From an uncultured Eubacterium sp. (GTDB taxonomy: Bacteria > Bacillota > Clostridia > Lachnospirales > Lachnospiraceae), in NCBI GenBank assembly GCA_905236225.1, contig CAJOPM010000118.1, positions 1 to 12,803 of the forward strand: DNA of 12,803 nucleotides, given 5' to 3'. This document shows positions 1 to 6,956 of the stretch, in pieces; positions within the stretch are counted from its first letter, which is position 1, and each line of letters starts with the position of its first letter. Below the pieces are notes generated by a model, which saw nothing but the letters and a program-made list of their open reading frames with translations, searched no databases and was not told the origin of the DNA. The translations under genes and the position numbers were made by a program.

Positions 1-630
1 CCTGCCGGCGTGCAAAGCATGGTATTTTCTCTGTCAAACGTAGTAGCACAGTCTGCAATAAACTCCCTTGGCGCCTCAGTTATGGCAGCCTCAACCGCTG
101 CATTTAATATAGAAATACTTACCTTCTATGTAATAACGGCGTTTTCACAAGGCTGTACGACATTTATCGGACAGAACTACGGAGCAGGTAAAATTCAAAG
201 ATGCCGCCGCATATTTGGGATAGGACTTACAGAGAGCATGATACTGACAGCCGTTATGATGGCTGTAATACTGCTCTTTCCCGCCCAGCTTCTTAGCATA
301 TTCAACTCCGATAGCGAAATATTAGAATACGGCGCAATCAGGCTGTGGTTTATTATGGCGTTTTACCCATTTAACACATGGAATGAGACAGTATCGGGCA
401 CCATGAGAGGATACGGACGCTCGCTGGTTCCTGCTCTTATGGCTCTGATATGCATCTGTGGAACCAGAATCATATGGATACTTGGTGTATTCCCTCACGT
501 ACGAACTTTTGTGAATCTGATGACTGCTTATCCTATAAGCTGGATTGTAAATTCTGTTGCCCTCTTTATAGCCTATGTAATTTTTATGTGCTATTTAAAG
601 AAAAAAGAAATAACTTCATCGGCAGGTTAG
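1..630 (+). CDS. MATE family efflux transporter, C-terminal half (5' truncated by window edge)
   Basis: This is the distal part of a multidrug and toxin extrusion (MATE) transporter, an inner-membrane antiporter that exports cationic drugs or metabolites using a Na+ or H+ gradient. The reading frame is open from base 1 (codons Pro-Ala-Gly-Val-Gln-Ser-Met), so the GTG at base 10 is not a real start. The visible 209 codons match the second six-helix repeat of the family: the opening PAGVQSM followed by SLSNVVAQSAINS, then GCTTFIGQNYGAGK, which is the family's G-Q-N-x-G-A signature after a helix, and several hydrophobic segments ending in a Lys-rich tail (YLKKKE). Full proteins are about 450 residues, so roughly half is missing upstream. 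The product is assigned with good confidence; the substrate cannot be read from the sequence. Confidence 0.9.
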   Translation, partial: PAGVQSMVFSLSNVVAQSAINSLGASVMAASTAAFNIEILTFYVITAFSQGCTTFIGQNYGAGKIQRCRRIFGIGLTESMILTAVMMAVILLFPAQLLSIFNSDSEILEYGAIRLWFIMAFYPFNTWNETVSGTMRGYGRSLVPALMALICICGTRIIWILGVFPHVRTFVNLMTAYPISWIVNSVALFIAYVIFMCYLKKKEITSSAG

Positions 631-645
631 ACGCGTGCAACCTGC
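622..645 (+). terminator. possible weak hairpin after the MATE gene
   Basis: GCAGGTT (622-628) pairs perfectly with AACCTGC (639-645) around a 10-base loop. The left arm runs into the MATE stop codon region. There is no T-run after the stem, so it is at best a weak or factor-dependent terminator. The right arm can alternatively pair with AGGTTGCA at 712-719. Confidence 0.25.
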
Positions 646-652
646 GTATTCA

Positions 653-680
653 TTGACGAATATCCATATTTATGTATAAT
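653..680 (+). promoter_or_regulatory. sigma-70/sigma-A type promoter for the amidohydrolase-transhydrogenase operon
   Basis: A -35 box TTGACG (653-658) and a perfect -10 box TATAAT (675-680) are separated by 16 bases. Transcription would start near 687, giving a leader of about 35 bases that contains the GGAGG ribosome binding site at 710-714, eight bases before the ATG at 723. No operator palindrome is obvious around it. Confidence 0.7.
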
Positions 681-722
681 TTAAATGATGCGTTCATTTA
701 GGCACAAACGGAGGTTGCAGTT

Positions 723-1679
723 ATGAAAATAATCGACATTCACCAACATTTTTCAATACCGGAGTATTTTGATTATCTAGAAAAAAACAATGCACTTATG
801 GAAGATAGTATTCTTCTTCCAAGAAAATCTGTTTCCGAAATGATTGCCATGATGGATGATGCCGGAACCGATCTTGCAGTCCTTACTATTTCTTCACCGC
901 ATCCATATTTTAAGGAAACAGCTGATGAGGGAATTGCGCTTTGCAGAAAGATCAATGAAGCGGCGGCAGATCTTAGACGCCGTTATCCCGACAGATTCAG
1001 ATTTCATGCTGTTGTGCCACTGCCTGATATAGACGCTGCCATAGATGAAGCAATATATGCTTTAGACAATTTAGGTGCAAGCGGAATCAAACTTGCTTCT
1101 AACAGCCGCGGACTTTATTTAGGCGATCCTGCCATGGATCCGTTATTTGAAGAGCTTAATAAGCGGGGCGCTATTATTAATATTCATCCGCATCGCCCCG
1201 AACCGCTTAATGACGCTCTGTATTCTGCAAGAATCATTCCCGTTTTTGAATTCTTTGCAGACACTACAAGAGCTGTCCTTAATATGCTTGGGCATAAGAT
1301 ACCTGACAGATTTCCAAATGTTAAAATTATCGTTCCTCACTGCGGCGCTTTTCTTCCGAACATAGCCGACAGAGGACAACAGTTTATGCCCCTTCTTATG
1401 AATATAGGCGTCCTAAAAGAAAACATCAAAATCAAGGAAAATCTTTACAAATTCTATTATGATATGGCAGGCAATCCAACACCGGATCTTTTGCCTTTGC
1501 TAACCAGATTTGTGCCGGCAAGCCACATTATGTACGGCAGTGATTATCCGTTTACCCCCGTCCACAAATGTTTCGAAAGAATTCATCAGATTTCTACATT
1601 TATAGACGGTCATGACGAACTTAGTCGTCATAAAGAGAAGTTCTTCCATGCCAATGCTGAGCATTTGTATGGACTATAA
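723..1679 (+). CDS. amidohydrolase family 2 (ACMSD-like) metal-dependent hydrolase or decarboxylase
   Basis: A 318-residue cytosolic TIM-barrel enzyme of the amidohydrolase-2 family (PF04909 type), which includes ACMSD and gamma-resorcylate decarboxylases as well as hydrolases. The metal site is complete: H7-x-H9 in strand 1 (DIHQH), H155 and H157 (IHPH), H206 (PHCG) and D274 (YGSDYPF). The segment KLASNSRGLYLGDP at about 123-136 is typical of the family. The ATG at 723 has GGAGG eight bases upstream and a promoter ahead of it. The gene ends 23 bases before the NuoE-like gene with no terminator between them, so it is probably the first cistron of the redox operon. The substrate is unknown; family knowledge permits either C-C bond decarboxylation or hydrolysis. 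Confidence 0.88.
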   Translation: MKIIDIHQHFSIPEYFDYLEKNNALMEDSILLPRKSVSEMIAMMDDAGTDLAVLTISSPHPYFKETADEGIALCRKINEAAADLRRRYPDRFRFHAVVPLPDIDAAIDEAIYALDNLGASGIKLASNSRGLYLGDPAMDPLFEELNKRGAIINIHPHRPEPLNDALYSARIIPVFEFFADTTRAVLNMLGHKIPDRFPNVKIIVPHCGAFLPNIADRGQQFMPLLMNIGVLKENIKIKENLYKFYYDMAGNPTPDLLPLLTRFVPASHIMYGSDYPFTPVHKCFERIHQISTFIDGHDELSRHKEKFFHANAEHLYGL

Positions 1680-1702
1680 GCATTACAAAAGAGAGGAAAA
1701 TT

Positions 1703-2191
1703 ATGGCTAAAATGCAAAAAGTTGACCTAACACTAATTGATGGAATACTCGATGAGTACGCCTCCGTTCCCGGAAGCCTTATCACTATTCTTCAAAAAAC
1801 ACAGGATGTATATGGATATCTTCCCTTAGATGCTATTTACAAAATTTCTGAAGCGACAGGCGAAAAGCCCGCAAAGATTATGGGATGTGCTACATTTTAC
1901 GCACAGTTTCGACTTAACCCAATCGGTAAGAATCTGATCTATCTTTGTCAAGGAACTGCCTGTCATGTTAACAGCTCGGATTTAATTGGCGCTACTATTA
2001 AAGAGGAGCTTGGTATAGGAGACGGCGAAACCACAGAAGATGGGCTCTTTACTTTAGAGCACGTTGCCTGTCTTGGCTGCTGCTCCCTATCTCCGGTTAT
2101 GATGATTAACGGTGAGACTTACGGCTCACTTACCCCCCAGAAGACTATAGAAATTCTTAATGAATACAAAAAATCAGGAGGTGCATCATGA
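1703..2191 (+). CDS. nuoE: NuoE/HydC-like [2Fe-2S] subunit of a flavin-based bifurcating oxidoreductase
   Basis: A 162-residue thioredoxin-like ferredoxin subunit homologous to complex I NuoE (24 kDa) and to HydC/HndA of NAD(P)-linked iron hydrogenases. The [2Fe-2S] ligands follow the canonical spacing: C82-x4-C87 (CQGTAC) and C123-x3-C127 (CLGCC). The N-terminal helical part with GYLPLDAIYKIS and CATFYAQFR is typical. It would pass electrons to or from the flavin site of the next subunit. The start is supported by GAGAGGA at 1691-1697. The stop overlaps the next gene's ATG (ATGA at 2188-2191), which implies translational coupling. The symbol reflects homology only: there is no membrane complex I here, since the neighbours are soluble subunits. 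Confidence 0.92.
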   Translation: MAKMQKVDLTLIDGILDEYASVPGSLITILQKTQDVYGYLPLDAIYKISEATGEKPAKIMGCATFYAQFRLNPIGKNLIYLCQGTACHVNSSDLIGATIKEELGIGDGETTEDGLFTLEHVACLGCCSLSPVMMINGETYGSLTPQKTIEILNEYKKSGGAS

Positions 2192-3942
2192 AATTAGTAG
2201 TAGGTCAGGGTAGCTGCGGCATCGCAGCCGGCGCCTCAAAAGTATATGATGCACTCGCATCCGAAATAGCAGGAAATGACAATATGACTATGGGTATCAC
2301 AGGCTGTATCGGCATGTGCTATCTAGAGCCCATTGTTGATGTCTATAATAATGACAACGCTCTTTTGGTAAGACTCGTAAAAGTTAAGCCGGAAGATGCT
2401 CATAATATTGTCTCATCTCTTGAGACTATGCAACTTGAGGATTTAGAGCCTCTTATGATTTCAGATTCTGACAAGGGCTTCCTCAAAAAACAGACTCGTA
2501 TCGTCCTAAGACATTGCGGAATCATTGATCCTACCAGCATCGATGAATACAAAGCCACCGATGGCTTTTTGGCTTTGGATAAAGCCGTAAATCATATGAC
2601 TTGCGATGAAGTTATAGAAGAGATTAAGGTATCCGGTCTTGGCGGGCGCGGCGGCGCAGGTTTCCCTACCTGGTTTAAATGGAATGCTGCCCGCTCTTCC
2701 GAAGGCGATGACAAATACCTTATCTGTAATGCTGATGAAGGTGATCCGGGAGCATTTATGGATCGTGCCGTTATCGAAAGCGATCCTTTCAGTCTGATAG
2801 AAGGTATGCTTATCGGCGCTTATGCAATAGGCGCTAAAAATTGTTTTGTTTATGTCAGAGCTGAATATCCTCTTGCAATAGAGCGTTTGTCTAACGCCCT
2901 CAAAGTGGCGCAGGAAAACGGCTATCTCGGAGATAATATTTTAGGCTCTTCATTTTCATGTCATATCGAAATCAAGGCCGGTGCAGGAGCTTTCGTCTGC
3001 GGCGAGGAGACTGCTCTTATCGCATCCTTAGAAGGTGAGCGCGGAATGCCTCGTCTCAAGCCTCCGTTCCCGGCACAAAAAGGTTATATGGAAAAGCCTT
3101 CTAACATTAACAACGTTGAAACATTTGCAAACGTTGCATGGATCATAAATAACGGCGGAGCTAAATTTGCCGAGATGGGAACCGAAAACAGCAAAGGCAC
3201 CAAAGTGTTTGCTCTTTCCGGCAAGATTGTAAGAGGCGGTCTTGTAGAGATTACTATGGGAAAGACTTTGCGAGAGGTTATATTTGACATCGGCGGAGGT
3301 ATCAGGGACGGTATGCAGTTTAAAGCTGTGCAGATGGGTGGTCCTTCCGGTGGATGTATCCCCGAGAGTCTTCTTGATACAAGAATTGATTACAAAGAAC
3401 TTTCTGCCACAGGTGCCATCATGGGTTCAGGCGGAATGGTCGTTATGGACTCCTCGACCTGTATGATTAATATGGCCAAATTCTTCCTTGATTTTACATC
3501 CAAAGAAAGCTGCGGCAAATGTGTCCCCTGCAGACTCGGCACCAAACGTATGCTTGAGATTTTAACCAGAATTACCGAAGGTGCGGGCAAAGAGGGCGAT
3601 GTAGAACTCTTAGAAGAGCTGTGCAACTTCATAAAAGATGATGCCCTGTGCGGATTGGGACAGACCGCTCCAAACCCGGTACTTACAACTATCAGATATT
3701 TCAGAGATGAATACGATGCTCATATCAGGGATAAGAGATGTCCTTCAATGCAGTGTCCGAATCTCATAACTTATACAATCAAAAAAGACTCCTGCGTAGG
3801 CTGTCATATTTGTGCAAGAAACTGCCCGGTTAATGCTATAGAGGGCGAGATTAAGCAGCCGCACGTGGTAAGACAGGACATCTGCATAAGATGCGGATCC
3901 TGCTACCAAAGATGTAAGCTTGGAGCTATTGAAAGAAGTTAG
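2188..3942 (+). CDS. nuoF: NuoF/HydB-like NADH- and FMN-binding subunit with C-terminal 2[4Fe-4S] ferredoxin domain
   Basis: A 584-residue subunit homologous to NuoF and HydB/HndC, expected to bind NADH and FMN. Domains in order: a thioredoxin-like N-terminus (about 1-90); the NADH/FMN core with GLGGRGGAGFPT (150-161), NADEGDPGAFMDR (181-193) and GAGAFVCGEETALI (265-278); the N3-type [4Fe-4S] site C442, C445, C448 (SCGKCVPC) and C488 (LCGLGQ); and a C-terminal ferredoxin with C536/C539/C542/C546 and C566/C569/C572/C576. The N-terminal domain shows only three cysteines (C10, C40, C44); a Val occupies the place of the first Cys of the usual C-x4-C pair, so a normal [2Fe-2S] cluster there is doubtful. 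The start overlaps the previous stop and has AGGAGGT at 2176-2182. Stn-type or Hyd-type bifurcating enzymes are the closest context. Confidence 0.92.
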   Translation: MKLVVGQGSCGIAAGASKVYDALASEIAGNDNMTMGITGCIGMCYLEPIVDVYNNDNALLVRLVKVKPEDAHNIVSSLETMQLEDLEPLMISDSDKGFLKKQTRIVLRHCGIIDPTSIDEYKATDGFLALDKAVNHMTCDEVIEEIKVSGLGGRGGAGFPTWFKWNAARSSEGDDKYLICNADEGDPGAFMDRAVIESDPFSLIEGMLIGAYAIGAKNCFVYVRAEYPLAIERLSNALKVAQENGYLGDNILGSSFSCHIEIKAGAGAFVCGEETALIASLEGERGMPRLKPPFPAQKGYMEKPSNINNVETFANVAWIINNGGAKFAEMGTENSKGTKVFALSGKIVRGGLVEITMGKTLREVIFDIGGGIRDGMQFKAVQMGGPSGGCIPESLLDTRIDYKELSATGAIMGSGGMVVMDSSTCMINMAKFFLDFTSKESCGKCVPCRLGTKRMLEILTRITEGAGKEGDVELLEELCNFIKDDALCGLGQTAPNPVLTTIRYFRDEYDAHIRDKRCPSMQCPNLITYTIKKDSCVGCHICARNCPVNAIEGEIKQPHVVRQDICIRCGSCYQRCKLGAIERS

Positions 3943-3947
3943 GAGGT
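3941..3947 (+). promoter_or_regulatory. ribosome binding site that fixes a GTG start
   Basis: AGGAGGT lies seven bases before GTG at 3955 and overlaps the stop codon of the preceding gene (TAG, 3940-3942). It decides the GTG start of the third redox subunit and indicates coupled translation. Confidence 0.75.
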
Positions 3948-3954
3948 AGGATAC

Positions 3955-5985
3955 GTGGATTATATAAATATTACAATTGATGACAACGAACTTTCGGCAA
4001 GGGCCGGACAGACCATTCTTCGTATTGCCGGAAGAAATGGTATTGATATTCCTACCCTTTGCAACGACGAAAGAGTAAAACCTTATGGTGCATGCGGATT
4101 ATGCGTAGTAGAGGTTGAGGGCAACCCCAAATTAGTAAGAGCCTGCTCTACCGTTGCTACCGATGGTATGGTTATTCATACCATGTCAGATAGAATAGCT
4201 CGCACCAGAAAGATGGTATTAGAACTTATTTTAAGTGACCATTCCGGCGACTGCAGAGGTCCTTGTACGCTTAATTGCCCAGCAGGAACCGACTGTCAAA
4301 GCTATGTTAAGGAAATTGCTGAGGGCGACTATCGAAGCGCAGTTAAAATTATAAGAGACAAGATTCCGCTTCCTTCAAGTGTAGGACGTATTTGTCCGCA
4401 TCCTTGTGAAACTGCCTGTAGAAGAAACTTAGTAGATGAACCTGTATCTATCTGCTCCTTAAAGCAGTTTGCAAGCGATCAGGATTATGCAACAGGCGCT
4501 CCATATGTACCTCCGGTTGCCCCGAGTACAGGCAAGAAGGTCTGCGTTATAGGCGCAGGTGTTGCCGGTATGACTATCGCATATTTCCTTAGAATCAAAG
4601 GTCACGAGATAACAATACTTGATGCAATGCCCAAAAACGGCGGCATGTTCAGGTATGGCATCCCGAACTATCGTCTTCCCAAAGACGTATTAGATCAGGA
4701 AATCGATATATTAAAAAGAATGGGCATAACCTTTAAGAATAATATCATGGTCGGCAAAGACATAACTCTTAGCGAGCTAAGAGCTTCCTATGATGCTGTT
4801 GTAGTAGCAATAGGTGCCTGGAAGGACTCTGAACTCAGATGTCCCGGAGCTGACCTTGAAGGTGTTATCGGCGGTATTGAATTACTGTCTGGCATAGGCC
4901 TTGGTAATGTACCCGATATAGGTGAAAATGTTGCCGTAGTAGGCGGCGGAAACACCGCTATGGATGCCTGCCGAAGCGCTATACGATTGGGCGCTAAAAA
5001 CGTTTATGTTATTTACAGACGTACCAAAGATGAAATGCCTGCAGAAGATATTGAGATACTCGAAGCCGAAGAAGAAGGAGTACAATTCAAATTCCTGACT
5101 AATCCTGCTCAGATTATCGGCAAGGATGGCAAGGTATCTGCCATCAAACTTCAGGTTATGGAGCTTGGTGAAGCAGATGAGAGTGGACGCAGAAGACCTA
5201 TCCCCATTGAAGGCAAATTTGAAACACTTGAGGTCGACAGCGTTATTGCGGCTATCGGTCACGTACTTAGGGATAACGGTTTTGAACAGCTCGAGAAATC
5301 TCCTAAGGGAAATATAGAAGCCGGTATTTCTTCATTTAGAACATCTTCGGATGGAATATTTGCAGTAGGTGAGGCTACCAACAAGGGTGCATCAATAGCA
5401 ATTGAGGCTATCGGCGAGGCAAGACGCGCCGTTCAGCAGATAGATGCTTACCTCTATGGCGGCACTTCATTTTATAAGACGCCCTTCTATTCCGAGAAAA
5501 AAGTTTCAGAAAAAGACTTAGAAGACAGGAAAAAGATACCGCGTCACTATATGAGCAAAAGATCGGTTCAGATTGCAAAAAAAGACTTCCTCGAGATTAA
5601 TAATACCTTTACAGAAGAAGAAGCCCGCGATGAAGCCAAACGCTGCTTAGAGTGTGGCTGCGCAGATTACGGCGATTGTACTTTGATCAAGCGCGCCAAC
5701 CAGATGTCTATCAAACCCGCTAGACTTGACGGCGTGCATCATGATACTTTTAAAGAGCAAACACTCGATATTATCGAGCGCGATATGGGCAAATGCCTGC
5801 TCTGCGGCTTGTGCGTAAGAATTTGCGAAGAGGATGCCGCACAAGGTCTGCTTGGATTAGTCGGCAGAGGATTCAATACAATAGTAAGACCCGAATTTAG
5901 AAACAAAAAGTCTATTGCCATCTGCAAAGACTGCAAGAAGTGTGTAGATGCCTGCCCGACAGGTGCTCTTAGAATATGTGAGTAA
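3955..5985 (+). CDS. chimeric NuoG-N-terminus / NfnB(GltD)-like FAD-NADPH iron-sulfur oxidoreductase (Stn-type transhydrogenase subunit)
   Basis: A 676-residue soluble multi-domain electron carrier. Residues 1-80 form a NuoG/HydA-type [2Fe-2S] domain (C36, C47, C50, C64). A Cys-rich linker follows: H96, C100, C104, C108, C114 and C147, C151, C155, C167, resembling the iron-sulfur domain of NfnB and glutamate synthase small subunit. Residues 195-500 form the two-dinucleotide core: FAD site GAGVAG (200-205), NAD(P) site VGGGNTAMD (329-337) with YRR (354-356), an arrangement seen in NADPH-using relatives, and FAVGEAT (469-475). After C564/C567/C569/C575 the C-terminus holds two [4Fe-4S] sites (C614/C617/C620/C624; C657/C660/C663/C667). 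No hydrogenase H-cluster domain is present. Together with the NuoEF-like genes this matches an Stn-type (Sporomusa-type Nfn) bifurcating transhydrogenase linking NADH, NADPH and ferredoxin. A formate dehydrogenase or other module elsewhere could also use it. Confidence 0.85.
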   Translation: MDYINITIDDNELSARAGQTILRIAGRNGIDIPTLCNDERVKPYGACGLCVVEVEGNPKLVRACSTVATDGMVIHTMSDRIARTRKMVLELILSDHSGDCRGPCTLNCPAGTDCQSYVKEIAEGDYRSAVKIIRDKIPLPSSVGRICPHPCETACRRNLVDEPVSICSLKQFASDQDYATGAPYVPPVAPSTGKKVCVIGAGVAGMTIAYFLRIKGHEITILDAMPKNGGMFRYGIPNYRLPKDVLDQEIDILKRMGITFKNNIMVGKDITLSELRASYDAVVVAIGAWKDSELRCPGADLEGVIGGIELLSGIGLGNVPDIGENVAVVGGGNTAMDACRSAIRLGAKNVYVIYRRTKDEMPAEDIEILEAEEEGVQFKFLTNPAQIIGKDGKVSAIKLQVMELGEADESGRRRPIPIEGKFETLEVDSVIAAIGHVLRDNGFEQLEKSPKGNIEAGISSFRTSSDGIFAVGEATNKGASIAIEAIGEARRAVQQIDAYLYGGTSFYKTPFYSEKKVSEKDLEDRKKIPRHYMSKRSVQIAKKDFLEINNTFTEEEARDEAKRCLECGCADYGDCTLIKRANQMSIKPARLDGVHHDTFKEQTLDIIERDMGKCLLCGLCVRICEEDAAQGLLGLVGRGFNTIVRPEFRNKKSIAICKDCKKCVDACPTGALRICE

Positions 5986-5989
5986 TTTA

Positions 5990-6019
5990 AGAAGAATCCG
6001 GAGCAATCCGGATTCTTCT
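5990..6019. terminator. perfect 13-bp hairpin with GCAA loop between convergent genes
   Basis: The arms 5990-6002 and 6007-6019 are perfect reverse complements around a GCAA (GNRA-type) tetraloop. The hairpin fills the 32-base gap between the convergent redox operon and ttcA-like gene, and its right arm enters the ttcA stop codon (6018-6020). Neither strand has a strong T-run after the stem, so it is a probable bidirectional terminator or 3'-end stabiliser rather than a textbook intrinsic terminator. Confidence 0.7.
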
Positions 6020-6863
6020 AGTATGTATCCAAAAAACTAATTGTCTCGCCATCCTTTTTATATCCAAGCACAGTGGCAAGATTTATATTCTGCGAGCTCT
6101 TAAATATATGGCTCTCTACATTGGGATTAGTCTCTTTTAATTTCTTTATAAGCGCCTTTGTCTCGGCCCTTTTTGACTTAGATGTGCCATCTTCTAAAAC
6201 CGTTGAACAATTCTGTGTAAAATGACAGGCACACTGCAGGAATTTAAGTTCATTATAATCTCTCCACGCTATAATATCTTCTTCTCTTATCAGATACATA
6301 GGTCTTATCAGCTGCATTCCGTCAAAGTTTGTGCTGTGAAGCTTTGGCATCATAGTCTGAAATTGCCCCGACCAGAGCATCCCCATTAATATCGTCTCTA
6401 TTACATCATCAAAATGATGTCCCAGCGCGATCTTGTTGCAGCCCAGCTTTTGGGCATTGCTGTAAAGATATCCCCGCCGCATCCTTGCGCAAAGGTAGCA
6501 AGGCGAACCTCCTACATTATCCACCGTATCAAATATATTGCTCTCAAAGATTGTAAGCGGTATTCCCATAATCTTTGCATTATCTTCTATCATTTTTCGA
6601 TTTACATCTAAATATCCCGGATCCATTGCAAGGAATACAAGTTCAAACTCGAATTTGTTATGACGCTTAAGCTCCTGAAAAAGCTTTGCCATAAGGAACG
6701 AGTCTTTTCCGCCCGAGATGCATACCGCTATCTTGTCATGCGGCTGTATCATATCATAGGTAACTATTGCCTTTGCGAATTTACTAAACAATTTTTTCTT
6801 AAAGGCACTTTTATTTCGCAGTGTTTGTTCTATCTGCTCCTGTTTACTTTTATCTATCTGCAT
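6018..6863 (-). CDS. ttcA: TtcA-family tRNA 2-thiocytidine synthetase-like protein
   Basis: A 281-residue PP-loop ATPase of the TtcA/TtuA family, which adenylates a tRNA base and replaces oxygen with sulfur (cytidine 32 in the case of TtcA). The ATP pyrophosphatase loop is CISGGKDSF (48-56). The iron-sulfur/sulfur-transfer cysteines C122-x2-C125 (PCYLCARMRRG) are present, as is the family motif LGHHFDDVIET (147-157). A further Cys group, C211, C213 and C219, probably supplies the third ligand. The length is normal for the clostridial branch. The ATG at 6863 has only a weak GA-rich ribosome binding site. It is divergent from the GGDEF-EIIC gene across 93 bases. Whether it modifies C32 or another position cannot be decided from sequence alone. 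Confidence 0.82.
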   Translation of the reverse strand: MQIDKSKQEQIEQTLRNKSAFKKKLFSKFAKAIVTYDMIQPHDKIAVCISGGKDSFLMAKLFQELKRHNKFEFELVFLAMDPGYLDVNRKMIEDNAKIMGIPLTIFESNIFDTVDNVGGSPCYLCARMRRGYLYSNAQKLGCNKIALGHHFDDVIETILMGMLWSGQFQTMMPKLHSTNFDGMQLIRPMYLIREEDIIAWRDYNELKFLQCACHFTQNCSTVLEDGTSKSKRAETKALIKKLKETNPNVESHIFKSSQNINLATVLGYKKDGETISFLDTY

Positions 6864-6956
6864 AATTACTCAACTTTCTCGTTTGCAAGTGTTTTTATTT
6901 GATATAATATAATATACCATAACCTGTATTTAACTTTTTATATAATTTAATTTGCT
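6864..6956. promoter_or_regulatory. AT-rich divergent promoter region between ttcA-like and GGDEF-EIIC genes
   Basis: This 93-base spacer must hold promoters for both directions. On the plus strand TATAAT occurs at 6903-6908, 6908-6913 and 6941-6946. TTGCAA at 6883-6888 could serve as a -35 box for the second at a long 19-base spacing. The 6941 box is so close to the ATG at 6957 that its transcript would be almost leaderless. No Shine-Dalgarno sequence precedes 6957. On the minus strand only loose TATATT-like boxes are visible. Individual promoter assignments are uncertain. Confidence 0.45.

Noticed and set aside
4882..5262. 126-codon minus-strand open frame inside the FAD oxidoreductase gene
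   Set aside because: It is antisense to the clearly conserved dinucleotide-binding core, has no ribosome binding site and resembles no family I know.
3955..5985. Iron-only hydrogenase catalytic subunit
   Set aside because: The N-terminal [2Fe-2S] domain resembles HydA, but no H-cluster cysteine motifs are present. A GltD-like FAD/NADPH core occupies that place.
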